Shown: positions 1-6,671, numbered from the stretch's first letter. The stretch is 10,597 bases of DNA from Acidobacteriota bacterium (GCA_021781255.1 JAJXXG010000853.1:1-10597), one strand, 5' to 3'. Numbers and translations: made by a program. Notes: generated from the sequence alone by a model not told the origin.

Positions 1-96
1 GCACCCGGGGCAACCATGATCGTGGTGGAACGAACGGTGTGGCACCCGGGCCACCCGCCTTGAACTGCGGGCGCAGCACTCTGGTTCCCGCTGCGC
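1..96. repeat. Hairpin-rich intergenic sequence, possible dispersed repeat
   Basis: This gene-free start of the window lies downstream of the minus-strand HAF-repeat gene. GCACCCGGG occurs at 1-9 and again at 42-50. CCCGC (54-58) can pair with GCGGG (67-71), and GCGCAGC (71-77) pairs perfectly with GCTGCGC (90-96) around a 12-base loop. GCGGG could pair instead with CCCGC at 87-91, so two folds compete. It could help end transcription of the minus-strand gene, but there is no T-tract in that direction. It may be a fragment of a dispersed acidobacterial intergenic repeat, since GCACCCGG recurs on the minus strand near 3139-3146. Nothing recognisable follows in 97-168. Confidence 0.35.
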
Positions 97-168
97 TGTC
101 GTCCCCATACCTGGCGGTTTACTTCGCTCAGGCTTGCGCTCGTTTGTCTGGTCCGCTTTCACTTTCCC

Positions 169-1029
169 TCACCGAATAAAACCGTGATAGCCGGTGGCGT
201 CCAGGTAGTAGCCGACGATCGTGCCGCCGATATTGATTCCCAACGCGTGCGTCAAAGTGGCGCCAGAAACCTCGATCGACGTAAATGCACCATTGTGATA
301 CAGGAAGCCGAGGCCGCCAGGTCCGTCCGGGCCGTACCATCCGACAACGTCGCCGAAGGTGTTCACCCCATAAGCCTGGGTGTTGTTTGCGCCGGGGAAG
401 CTAATATCCACCTGCCCGGCGCCGCTGAGCACGAAGCTGCGAATGCTGCCAGGAGATTTGTGGAACCGACCCCAACCCACAATGGTTCCGGCATCGTTGA
501 TGGCGGTATACATCGCATAGGCGGGACTCCGCGAGACCAGGGCGCCATTCTGCATCACCCAGCCGTGCATCGTTCCCGGATTGTGCATACAGCCCACAAT
601 CGTGCCACTGGAATTGATTCCTTCCGGCATGGTGTTGAAGCGTCCCTGGAGATCAATGGACGAAAAGAGACCCGCCGAGGTGCGCAAGAAGCCGTGCATC
701 AGCTTGTCAGCGACATAGCCGTAATAGCCAACTACGTCGCCTGCTTGATTGATACCAGCGGCTTCGGTCCAGTCCGCTCCCGGAAAGTCGATAGTCTTGA
801 AAGTGGAACCGTTATAAAGAAAGCTGTGTTCGTCACCGTTTTCGCTGTAGTAATTGCCGACAATGATTCCGGAATCGTTGATCCCGCTGGCGACGGTGGC
901 CGCGGCGCCAGGGACGTCGAGCATCGTCTGCGCTGCCGCGGAAAGGGGTGCAAAGGATGCCAAAGCTGAGAGCAGCAACAACATCAATCTGCGGCGGGCT
1001 CTGGCGAAGAGTCTGTCTGCGGTTTTCAT
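169..1029 (-). CDS. Secreted HAF-repeat protein
   Basis: The product is a 286-residue exported protein of unknown biochemical role. The N-terminus is a typical signal peptide: basic residues at 6-14, a Leu-rich core at about 15-27, and a probable cleavage after the Ala-Ala-Ala at 31-33. The mature part carries six copies of a G-I-N-x-x-G-x-I/V-V-G motif, at residues 49-58, 92-101, 137-146, 176-185, 221-230 and 264-273, spaced about 39-45 residues apart. This is the hallmark of the HAF family of extracellular repeat proteins, which is thought to form a beta-propeller-like or beta-rich fold. HGF/HSF-L-Y type strands sit between the motifs. The chain ends in a seventh half-unit (HGFIR) with no anchor or sorting signal. 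The ATG at 1029 is supported by a strong Shine-Dalgarno six bases upstream. The gene is divergent from a membrane-bound regulator, which may control it; that is inference. The family call is firm, the function is unknown. Confidence 0.85.
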   Translation of the reverse strand: MKTADRLFARARRRLMLLLLSALASFAPLSAAAQTMLDVPGAAATVASGINDSGIIVGNYYSENGDEHSFLYNGSTFKTIDFPGADWTEAAGINQAGDVVGYYGYVADKLMHGFLRTSAGLFSSIDLQGRFNTMPEGINSSGTIVGCMHNPGTMHGWVMQNGALVSRSPAYAMYTAINDAGTIVGWGRFHKSPGSIRSFVLSGAGQVDISFPGANNTQAYGVNTFGDVVGWYGPDGPGGLGFLYHNGAFTSIEVSGATLTHALGINIGGTIVGYYLDATGYHGFIR

Positions 1030-1035
1030 AGATTT

Positions 1036-1042
1036 CTCCTTT
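1036..1042 (-). promoter_or_regulatory. Ribosome binding site of the HAF-repeat gene
   Basis: Read on the minus strand this is AAAGGAG, six bases before the ATG at 1029. It is among the best-matching Shine-Dalgarno sequences in the window and fixes the start codon of the secreted protein. Confidence 0.75.
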
Positions 1043-1060
1043 TAGCTTCTGGTCTCGTTA

Positions 1061-1080
1061 TTCCGGTAGGATTGCCGGAA
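1061..1080. promoter_or_regulatory. Inverted repeat, candidate operator or leader hairpin
   Basis: TTCCGG (1061-1066) and CCGGAA (1075-1080) form a perfect 6-bp inverted repeat with an 8-base centre. It lies 32-51 bases upstream of the HAF-repeat start codon, where it could be a repressor site in the promoter or a hairpin in the leader mRNA. The factor that binds it cannot be told from sequence. Confidence 0.35.
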
Positions 1081-1136
1081 TGCGGGTAACTATGAAGCTC
1101 GTCCTGATAGCGGATCAATGGGTAGCAGATGATTTC

Positions 1137-1156
1137 TAAGTGAATGCGTAAGTGAA
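1137..1156. promoter_or_regulatory. Tandem direct repeat, candidate winged-helix operator
   Basis: TAAGTGAA occurs at 1137-1144 and again at 1149-1156, a 12-bp period. OmpR/CadC-type winged-helix regulators commonly bind tandem direct half-sites about one helical turn apart, and the adjacent gene at 1241 encodes such a regulator. The site is 84 bp upstream of that gene's start and 107 bp from the HAF-repeat start, so it could serve either or both promoters. The repeat is seen directly; the operator role is inference. Confidence 0.35.
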
Positions 1157-1240
1157 AGCAAAGGAAGTTCTTAACTAGGCGTATTTACAAGACTGCCCCG
1201 TCATGCTAATGTCTCTGGGTATTTCATAGGATGAATTGCT

Positions 1241-3115
1241 GTGGAGACGGCGACTGCAGGCCACGAAATTCTCCGCTTTGGCGTGTTTGAGCTGAACCTG
1301 CACACCGGGGAACTGCGCAAAGCAGGGCACAAAATCGCACTCCGGCCGCAGGCTGCCCGCGTTCTCGTCCTGCTAACCACGCGGCCCGGGCAATTGGTCG
1401 CCCGCGAGAAACTCCGAGACGAAATTTGGGGAGCAGAAGTCTTTATTGACTTTGAGCGCGGACTGAACCAGTGCATCCGGCAGATTCGGGCAGCATTGGA
1501 TGATGATGCCGAAACCCCACGCTACATTGAGACCCTGCCGCGGCTCGGATACCGGTTTATCGGCCCGATCCTGGATGGTGGGGATGCTCTTACGAGGGGA
1601 AATGAGCTGGCGGCTGCTCCGCGTCCGCGACTCTGGATACCGGGCAGCAAAGCTGTCGCCGCTGCCGCTGTAGTACTCGCGTCGCTGGTCGCGGCAACAA
1701 CGTATCTCCACATTGGCCGAAAGAGTGTGGAGGTCACGCCTCCGATCACGTCAATAGCCGTGCTTCCGTTGGAGAATCTGTCCGGTGACCCTAACCAGGA
1801 TTTCTTCGCAGAAGGCATGACCGAAGAGTTGATCACAACACTGTCCAAGATCAGTGCGCTGAAGGTCATCTCGCGTACCTCGGTGATGCAATACAAGGGG
1901 GTAAAAAGGCCGGTGCCGCAGATTGCCCGCGAACTGGGCGTAGACGCCATCATCGAAGGTTCGGTGCTGCGTTCGCGCGACCAGGTACGGATCACGGCGC
2001 AGTTAATCAATGCCTCCAGCGACACGCATGTGTGGGGTGAAAGCTACGATCGCGACGTGCGCGATGTGCTCACGCTGCAAAGCGAGGTCGCGCGCGCCAT
2101 CGCGCAGGAAATCCGGGTGGCGATCACTCCGGCAGAGCAGAGACGGTTGGCGGCGGTACATCCGGTCAATCCGGAGGCTCACGAGCTGTATCTGATAGGC
2201 CGCTATCATTGGTGGAAACGCACTGCACCGGATATGGCGAAGGCAATCGAGGCGTTCAAGCAGGCGATCAAAGCAGAGCCGAACTATGCAGCCGCCTATG
2301 CCGGACTGGCCGATGCCCAAAGCATCAGCGCCGACAACGGCTTTCAGCCTCCCGAAATGGGAAAAGCTGAGGCAAGAGCGGCGGCGCTGAAGGCGGTAGC
2401 GCTGGACGACTCGCTCGCCGAGGCCCATATCGCTCTGGGGAACATCTACGACACGTACGATTGGGATTGGGCCCGTGCCGATGCGGAGTTTCGCCGCGCC
2501 ATCGCATTGGACCCGAACTCGGCGGTTGCCTACCTGGCTTACGCGGCGTATCTCTCCACTGTTCGCCGCGACGAGGAAGCCATTGCCGCCGGCCTGCACG
2601 CGCGCGAACTGGATCCGCTAGCCACCAGGATCGATGCCGTCCTCGCTGCCATCTACTATTGCGCCCACCGCTACGATGAGGCCATTGCGACATCGCAGAA
2701 AGGGCTGGAAATTGATCCGAATGACGCAATGGGCCACTACATTTTGGGAAAGAGCTACTTGCAGAAGCACATGAATGCGCAGGCCGTTGCCGAGTTGGAG
2801 AGATTGCTGGCCAGCGGCGACAATGGTGGCTCAGCCTTGGTAGGAGCCTACGTCGCTGCGGATAGAGCGGCAGACGCTCACCGCCTGTTTGCCAGGTTTA
2901 TGGCGGAATCGCACCGCCGCTACATTCCTCCGTACAATCTGGCGGAAGCGCATGTTGGGGTTGCAGGAGAAGACCAGATATTTGCGTGGCTTGAAAAATC
3001 CTACGAGGCGCATGATGCCTCTCTCCCCTGGAGCAGTGCTGACCCGTTGTGGGATCACTTGCGCTCTAATCCGCGATTTATGGAACTCCTGCGGCGCATG
3101 AACCTCAACCCATAG
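1241..3115 (+). CDS. CadC-type membrane transcriptional regulator with TPR sensor part
   Basis: The 624-residue product is a one-component regulator. Residues about 11-108 form an OmpR/CadC-type winged-helix domain, with the typical L-R-P-Q-A dimer-side stretch near 34-38 and the wing ending in R-Y-I-E-T-L-P-R-L-G-Y-R-F at 94-106. A hydrophobic stretch at about 136-157 is the single membrane span. Residues 169-291 match the TolB-N/FlgO-like domain common in these proteins (S-I-A-V-L-P-L-E-N-L-S-G-D start, G-S-V-L-R and W-G-E-S-Y-D-R motifs). About five TPR units follow between 313 and 525, including A-I-x-A-F-K-Q-A-I and A-x-A-E-F-R-R-A-I helices. The C-terminal half should therefore lie in the periplasm and the DNA-binding part in the cytoplasm. 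No receiver or kinase domain is present. The start is GTG, with AGGA at 1228-1231 nine bases upstream; the ATG at 1231 is out of frame. Likely targets are its own promoter and the divergent HAF-repeat gene. The signal sensed is unknown. Confidence 0.88.
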   Translation: METATAGHEILRFGVFELNLHTGELRKAGHKIALRPQAARVLVLLTTRPGQLVAREKLRDEIWGAEVFIDFERGLNQCIRQIRAALDDDAETPRYIETLPRLGYRFIGPILDGGDALTRGNELAAAPRPRLWIPGSKAVAAAAVVLASLVAATTYLHIGRKSVEVTPPITSIAVLPLENLSGDPNQDFFAEGMTEELITTLSKISALKVISRTSVMQYKGVKRPVPQIARELGVDAIIEGSVLRSRDQVRITAQLINASSDTHVWGESYDRDVRDVLTLQSEVARAIAQEIRVAITPAEQRRLAAVHPVNPEAHELYLIGRYHWWKRTAPDMAKAIEAFKQAIKAEPNYAAAYAGLADAQSISADNGFQPPEMGKAEARAAALKAVALDDSLAEAHIALGNIYDTYDWDWARADAEFRRAIALDPNSAVAYLAYAAYLSTVRRDEEAIAAGLHARELDPLATRIDAVLAAIYYCAHRYDEAIATSQKGLEIDPNDAMGHYILGKSYLQKHMNAQAVAELERLLASGDNGGSALVGAYVAADRAADAHRLFARFMAESHRRYIPPYNLAEAHVGVAGEDQIFAWLEKSYEAHDASLPWSSADPLWDHLRSNPRFMELLRRMNLNP

Positions 3116-3146
3116 GGCTCGTAATCAACTCCTCTGTGCCGGGTGC

Positions 3147-3172
3147 CCCAGGTCTCGCTTCTGAGACCTGGG
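3147..3172. repeat. Perfect 10-bp palindromic hairpin (REP-like, possible terminator)
   Basis: CCCAGGTCTC (3147-3156) pairs perfectly with GAGACCTGGG (3163-3172) around the loop GCTTCT. It lies 31 bases after the regulator stop codon on the plus strand and two bases after the stop of the minus-strand phosphatase remnant, so it could have ended transcription from both sides. There is no T-tract on either side, so classical intrinsic termination is doubtful. The GTGCCCCA lead-in and the TGGG end resemble the second palindrome at 3301-3339, which suggests a shared dispersed element. Confidence 0.6.
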
Positions 3173-3174
3173 AA

Positions 3175-3291
3175 TCACGAAGCCAACACCGCGCGCGTCA
3201 GCGAAATCACGCTTATGTCGTCTTCCTGGCCGAACACCTGCGCCGCGGTCGCCAGTTGGGTGGCGCTCTGGGTTGTCCGCAGTAGTTCGTG
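3175..3291 (-). pseudogene. Relic of the C-terminus of a SpoIIE/PP2C-type phosphatase
   Basis: On the minus strand this stretch reads as about 38 residues ending in a TGA stop at 3175-3177. It contains A-T-A-A-Q-V-F-G-Q-E-D-D-I-S-V-I-S-L-T-R. The pattern A-A-Q-x-F-G-Q-E-D-D-I-[TS]-V-[LI]-[TS]-L-T-R is one I recognise as the final strand region of SpoIIE-type PP2C serine phosphatases (RsbU-like) in Acidobacteriota, where the DD aspartates belong to the metal site. The open frame continues upstream only to a TTG at 3369, and that part (residues 1-26) runs through a palindromic element and shows no phosphatase sequence. The rest of the gene is absent. The simplest reading is a 3' remnant after deletion or rearrangement. 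I have not confirmed it by alignment, and a chance resemblance over 38 residues is possible but unlikely. Confidence 0.55.
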
Positions 3292-3300
3292 CCTGGTTGC

Positions 3301-3339
3301 CCCACCCTTGTCGATCGCGCCAGCGAACGACAGGGTGGG
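3301..3339. repeat. REP-like palindromic element
   Basis: CCCACCCTTGTCG (3301-3313) pairs with CGACAGGGTGGG (3328-3339), giving a 12-bp stem with one bulged T and a 14-base loop. The lead-in TTGCCCCA and the following AAGCCACAAC resemble palindromic intergenic elements I associate with Acidobacteriaceae genomes. It abuts the upstream limit of the phosphatase relic, so it may mark the rearrangement point. Confidence 0.5.
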
Positions 3340-3474
3340 AAGCCACAACTCCCATCCCGCCACCCTCAAAATTTCCTCCGCCCAATTTGCAGATCATTTC
3401 CCCGCAATCCCGCACAATGGAAATGGGTCAGTAGAAATCTGTCAGGAATGTCCCCGGTCCGCACCCGAGGCTGG

Positions 3475-3501
3475 CCCCCCTCCCCCCCCTCTATACCCCC
3501 C
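3475..3501 (-). other. G-rich minus-strand tract, G-quadruplex candidate
   Basis: The plus strand has C runs of six (3475-3480), eight (3482-3489) and six (3496-3501) separated by one and six bases. The minus strand therefore carries G6, G8 and G6 tracts, enough for at least four runs of three G with short loops. This is the template strand of the quinoprotein gene about 200 bp downstream. The runs are also prone to slippage. No coding signal overlaps it. Confidence 0.5.
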
Positions 3502-3541
3502 AAAAAATATTGCCGTTTTCCACAAAAAGCTTGCACGGAAT

Positions 3542-3557
3542 TTCGCAATACTGCGAA
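3542..3557. promoter_or_regulatory. Short inverted repeat, possible operator
   Basis: TTCGCA (3542-3547) and TGCGAA (3552-3557) are a perfect inverted repeat around ATAC. It sits in the otherwise gene-free leader of the quinoprotein gene, next to an A-rich stretch (3502-3530) between the two C-rich tracts. Both an operator and a small mRNA hairpin are possible. I could not place a convincing -35/-10 pair beside it. Confidence 0.3.
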
Positions 3558-3563
3558 GGTCCT

Positions 3564-3595
3564 CCCCCTGACCCCTGACCCCTGACCCCTGACCC
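3564..3595. repeat. Tandem 7-bp repeat (CCCCTGA), G-quadruplex candidate on minus strand
   Basis: Four perfect copies of CCCCTGA run from 3565 to 3592, with an extra C before and CCC after. On the minus strand this gives five G runs of 3-5 bases, all separated by exactly TCA, which is a textbook G-quadruplex pattern. A further run of eight C follows at 3606-3613. The rest of 3340-3701 holds no intact gene and no recognisable RNA. The array lies about 107-138 bp upstream of the quinoprotein start codon. Confidence 0.75.
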
Positions 3596-3701
3596 ACCGC
3601 ACCCACCCCCCCCTTTTCGCCGCAGCCGCAAGCTTTCCAGTTCTGCTCTCCGGATGTAACAATCGCTCCGTTCCTCGAATCCCGAAGGCTCGGCTGCTCT
3701 C

Positions 3702-6059
3702 ATGTCTCTACGCTTTCTCTTTCTGCCTGCAATCCTCAGTCTCTGCGCGGCCTTCAGCGTCTCCGCGCAAACCGTCGGCTGGCCTGTCTACAACGGCGGA
3801 CCCGACGGCGACCACTACTCCTCGCTCGCGCAGATCAACCGCGACAACGTACAGCAGCTCAAGGTCGTCTGGACCTTCGACACTGGCGAAAAGGGCGGAA
3901 TTCAGACCAACCCGCTCATCGTCGGCCGCACGCTCTACGCCTACACAAGCACGCAGAAGGTCATCGCCCTCGACGCAGCCACCGGCAAGCTCAAGTGGAA
4001 ATTCGACACCGCCATTGAAGCCCGCCAGCCCGCGCGCGGCGTGGCCTATTGGACCGATGGCAAACGCGCCCGCATCTTCGCCGGCATCATGAACTACCTC
4101 TATTGCCTCGATGCGGAGACAGGCCGTCCCATTACATCATTCGGCACAGCTGGCCGCATCGACCTGCGCAAAAACCTGCGCGGAGACTACAAACTCCAGT
4201 CCACCGTGCTCACCACGCCAGGCATCATCTACAAAGACCTCATCATCGTCGGCGGCCGCGACCCCGAAACGCATCCCGCGCCGCCCGGCGACATTCGCGC
4301 CTTCGATGTGCGCACCGGCCTTCTGCGCTGGCGCTTCCGCACCATTCCACGCCCCGGCGAGCCCGGCTACAACACATGGCCGCCCAATGCATGGAAGACC
4401 GCCGGCGCCGCCAACAACTGGGCGGGCATGGCCCTCGACGCGCAGCGCGGCATCGTCTACGTGCCCACTGGCTCAGCGGTCTCCGATTTCTACGGCGGCG
4501 ACCGCGTCGGCGACGATCTCTTCGCCAACACGCTGCTGGCTCTCGACGCAAATACCGGCAAGCGCCTCTGGTATTTCCAGGGTGTGCATCACGACATCTG
4601 GGACCGCGACTTCCCCTCGCCCCCTGCGCTCTTCACTTTGCAGCGCGACGGCCAGCGCATTGAAGCTCTCGCGCAGACCACCAAGCAGGGCTACCTCTGG
4701 GTATTCAACCGGCTCAGTGGCCAGCCGCTCTTTCCCATCCATGAGAAGCCGTTCCCGCCCAGCACCGTTCCGGGTGAAGTGACCTCGCCCACGCAGCCTG
4801 TGCCGGATGCGCCCGCGCCCTTTGCCCGCCAGCGGCTCACGGCAGACATGCTCACCACGCGCACACCTGAAGCGCATGCCTGGGCAGTCAAGGCTTTAAG
4901 CGAGTTCCACAGCGATGGCCAGTTCGTTCCGCTCGCCGTCGGCAGGCAGACCATTGTCTTTCCCGGCTTTGACGGCGGCGCAGAGTGGGGCGGTCCGGCC
5001 ATCGACCCAACCACCAGCGTGCTCTACGTAAACGCAACAGAGATGGCCTGGACCGGAGGCCTCGTCCCGGCCACAAAGTCCGGCAACCCAGGCGAGCAGG
5101 TTTACCGCAGCCAGTGCGCCGCTTGCCACGGCGTGGATCGTGCGGGCTCGCCACCTGCATTTCCGTCGCTCGTCGATATCAGCAAGCGCCTGCCGGAAGC
5201 AAAAATCACCGGAGCGATCCGGCACGGCATCGGGAGGATGCCTTCGTTTCCCAACATCAATGCTGCCGGCCTCGCCGCGCTTCTGGACTACCTGCGCTCC
5301 GGCGGTCCCGCAACCAACAGCAAGGGAATGGCCTCAGCGCCCTTCGCAGTTTCGCATCAGTCCGCCGACCCCGCAGGCAAAACAACGTATAGAAGTCGCT
5401 GCGCCGTCTGCCACGGCGACCATCTGCAGGGCAGGCCGCCGTCGTTTCCCATGCTCATTGGCGTGGGCAGCCGACTCTCATCAGCGCAAGCCACGGCCAT
5501 CATCCATAGCGGCAAGGGAACCATGCCCGCCATGCCCGACCTGGCGGGACCACAGTTGAAAGCGCTCCTTCACTACCTGGGAATCGGCGATGCAGCAATG
5601 AGCGAGGCATCCACCGAAGAGCAGGACAAGTACACCTTCACCGGCTACCGCAAGTTCCTTGACCCCGACGGTTACCCGGCCATCGCACCGCCATGGGGAA
5701 CACTCAGCGCCATCGACCTGACCACCGGCAAGTACCTCTGGAAGGTGCCGCTCGGCGAGTATCCCGATCTGGCAAAACAGGGAATGACGAATACCGGCAC
5801 GGAGAACTACGGCGGGCCAATTGTGACGGCGGGCGGCGTTTTGTTCATTGGAGCCACAGTTTATGACCGGCAATTCCGAGCCTTCGACAGTGCGACCGGC
5901 AAGCTGCTTTGGCACGCGGAATTGCCCTTTGCCGGAGTGGCTACGCCAGCCACCTACATCGTCGATGGGCGCCAGTACGTCGTCATCGCCGCCAGCGGCG
6001 GCCGCGACCCGAGGGGGCCAGTAGGCGGCGCTTATGTGGCGTTTGCCTTGCCTCGCTGA
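3702..6059 (+). CDS. Periplasmic PQQ-dependent dehydrogenase with two internal cytochrome c domains
   Basis: The 785-residue product belongs to the quinoprotein glucose/alcohol dehydrogenase family. A signal peptide covers about residues 1-23 (cleavage near S-A-Q), and the five N-terminal membrane helices of membrane-bound glucose dehydrogenase are absent. Propeller motifs of the A-x-D-x-x-T-G-x-x-x-W kind occur at 89-99, 200-210, 280-290, 670-680 and 727-737. The active-site stretch H-H-D-I-W-D-R-D is at 296-303, and K328 lies 27 residues after D301, the same spacing as the catalytic Asp and PQQ-contacting Lys of E. coli glucose dehydrogenase. Between propeller parts lie two cytochrome c domains with heme motifs CAACH (472-476) and CAVCH (567-571) and M-P axial-ligand motifs at 513 and 608. 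Substrate oxidation would thus pass electrons from PQQ to the hemes in the same chain. The substrate (sugar, alcohol or aldehyde) cannot be told. The ATG at 3702 has only a weak GAAGG 13 bases upstream. No PQQ synthesis genes are in the window. Confidence 0.9.
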   Translation: MSLRFLFLPAILSLCAAFSVSAQTVGWPVYNGGPDGDHYSSLAQINRDNVQQLKVVWTFDTGEKGGIQTNPLIVGRTLYAYTSTQKVIALDAATGKLKWKFDTAIEARQPARGVAYWTDGKRARIFAGIMNYLYCLDAETGRPITSFGTAGRIDLRKNLRGDYKLQSTVLTTPGIIYKDLIIVGGRDPETHPAPPGDIRAFDVRTGLLRWRFRTIPRPGEPGYNTWPPNAWKTAGAANNWAGMALDAQRGIVYVPTGSAVSDFYGGDRVGDDLFANTLLALDANTGKRLWYFQGVHHDIWDRDFPSPPALFTLQRDGQRIEALAQTTKQGYLWVFNRLSGQPLFPIHEKPFPPSTVPGEVTSPTQPVPDAPAPFARQRLTADMLTTRTPEAHAWAVKALSEFHSDGQFVPLAVGRQTIVFPGFDGGAEWGGPAIDPTTSVLYVNATEMAWTGGLVPATKSGNPGEQVYRSQCAACHGVDRAGSPPAFPSLVDISKRLPEAKITGAIRHGIGRMPSFPNINAAGLAALLDYLRSGGPATNSKGMASAPFAVSHQSADPAGKTTYRSRCAVCHGDHLQGRPPSFPMLIGVGSRLSSAQATAIIHSGKGTMPAMPDLAGPQLKALLHYLGIGDAAMSEASTEEQDKYTFTGYRKFLDPDGYPAIAPPWGTLSAIDLTTGKYLWKVPLGEYPDLAKQGMTNTGTENYGGPIVTAGGVLFIGATVYDRQFRAFDSATGKLLWHAELPFAGVATPATYIVDGRQYVVIAASGGRDPRGPVGGAYVAFALPR

Positions 6060-6123
6060 TTGCGCAGGGCTCGGTAAAAGTTTATCGCCATTTCTTCGCT
6101 TTTTGCACAGCAGAATCGGGTAT

Positions 6124-6144
6124 GCTTGCTTGGCAAGCTGGAGG
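6124..6144 (+). promoter_or_regulatory. Hairpin plus ribosome binding site deciding the DinB start
   Basis: GGAGG at 6140-6144 lies eight bases before the ATG at 6153 and makes that the start, rather than the in-frame TTG at 6126 which has no such site. Directly before it, GCTTGC (6124-6129) and GCAAGC (6133-6138) form a perfect 6-bp inverted repeat around TTG. It could be an operator or a small leader hairpin next to the ribosome site. Confidence 0.55.
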
Positions 6145-6152
6145 ATACCTTC

Positions 6153-6656
6153 ATGGATATTCAAAAGGAACTGATCGCTGAATTTGATCGCGAAATCGCC
6201 ACCACCCGCAAGATTCTTGCGGCAATCCCGGCTGACGTCGACTTTGGCTGGAAGCCCCACGACAAGTCCATGAGCCTTGGCCGCCTGGCCGGTCACGTCT
6301 CGGATACGGCCGGCTCCTGGGCCATGAGCGCGCTGACGACAGACAAGCTGGAGTTTCCAGCGGGGCACAAGTTCGAACCATACGTTCCGGCCAGCACCGA
6401 CGCGCTTGTGGAGAAGTTCGACAAGCAGGCGGCAGAGGCAATGGCCGCACTGGCTGGCCTTGCGATGTCCACCTGGGACGAGAACTGGCAGTTCATCGTG
6501 GCCGGCCAGGTGTTCATCAGCCAGTCCAAGTACGAGGTCTGGCGCACCTGGGTGGTCAATCACATGATCCACCACCGCGCGCAGTTGGGCGTCTACCTGC
6601 GCCTGCTCAACAAGAAAGTGCCCGGCGCCTACGGCCCCTCGGCAGACGAGATGTAG
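6153..6656 (+). CDS. DinB-family (DinB/YfiT-like) putative metalloenzyme
   Basis: The 167-residue cytoplasmic protein has the usual length of the DinB/YfiT four-helix-bundle superfamily. Its likely metal ligands are H48, in the conserved S-L-G-R-L-A-G-H-V stretch (41-49), together with H137 and H141, in V-N-H-M-I-H-H-R-A-Q (135-144). These match the family's three-histidine triad: one on helix 2 and an H-x-x-x-H on helix 4. Members include thiol-dependent S-transferases and damage-induced proteins, but most are uncharacterised, so the reaction cannot be named. The start was chosen by its ribosome site. The gene is 93 bp after the quinoprotein stop and 83 bp before the ThiE-like gene, all on one strand. 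This spacing and the hairpins on both sides suggest it may be its own transcription unit. Confidence 0.8.
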   Translation: MDIQKELIAEFDREIATTRKILAAIPADVDFGWKPHDKSMSLGRLAGHVSDTAGSWAMSALTTDKLEFPAGHKFEPYVPASTDALVEKFDKQAAEAMAALAGLAMSTWDENWQFIVAGQVFISQSKYEVWRTWVVNHMIHHRAQLGVYLRLLNKKVPGAYGPSADEM

Positions 6657-6671
6657 GAGCAGCAGGGAAGA

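Noticed and set aside
184..969. Long plus-strand open frame opposite the HAF-repeat gene
   Set aside because: It is antisense to a gene with a signal peptide, repeats and a strong ribosome site, and its own translation shows no domain or composition of a real protein.
3140..3175. GGGTGCC ... CTGAGA resembling the start of a TPP riboswitch (THI box)
   Set aside because: The rest of the conserved core (the ACCTGATCTGG-type and TAATGCCAGCG-type parts) is missing, the CTGAGA is fully used by a perfect palindrome, and the next plus-strand gene is not a thiamine gene.
3564..3595. CCCCTGA array as a CRISPR or iteron origin
   Set aside because: The units are 7 bp with no spacers, and there is no cas gene, replication initiator or DnaA-box cluster nearby.
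3143..3662. Several short open frames on both strands in the gene-free region
   Set aside because: Apart from the phosphatase-like tail at 3175-3291, they translate palindromes, C runs and the 7-bp repeat, with Pro- or Gly-rich products and no ribosome sites.
6103..6126. TTGCAC and TATGCT as a sigma70-type promoter for the DinB gene
   Set aside because: The two boxes are only 12 bases apart, too close for a normal promoter, and the -10 match is partial.
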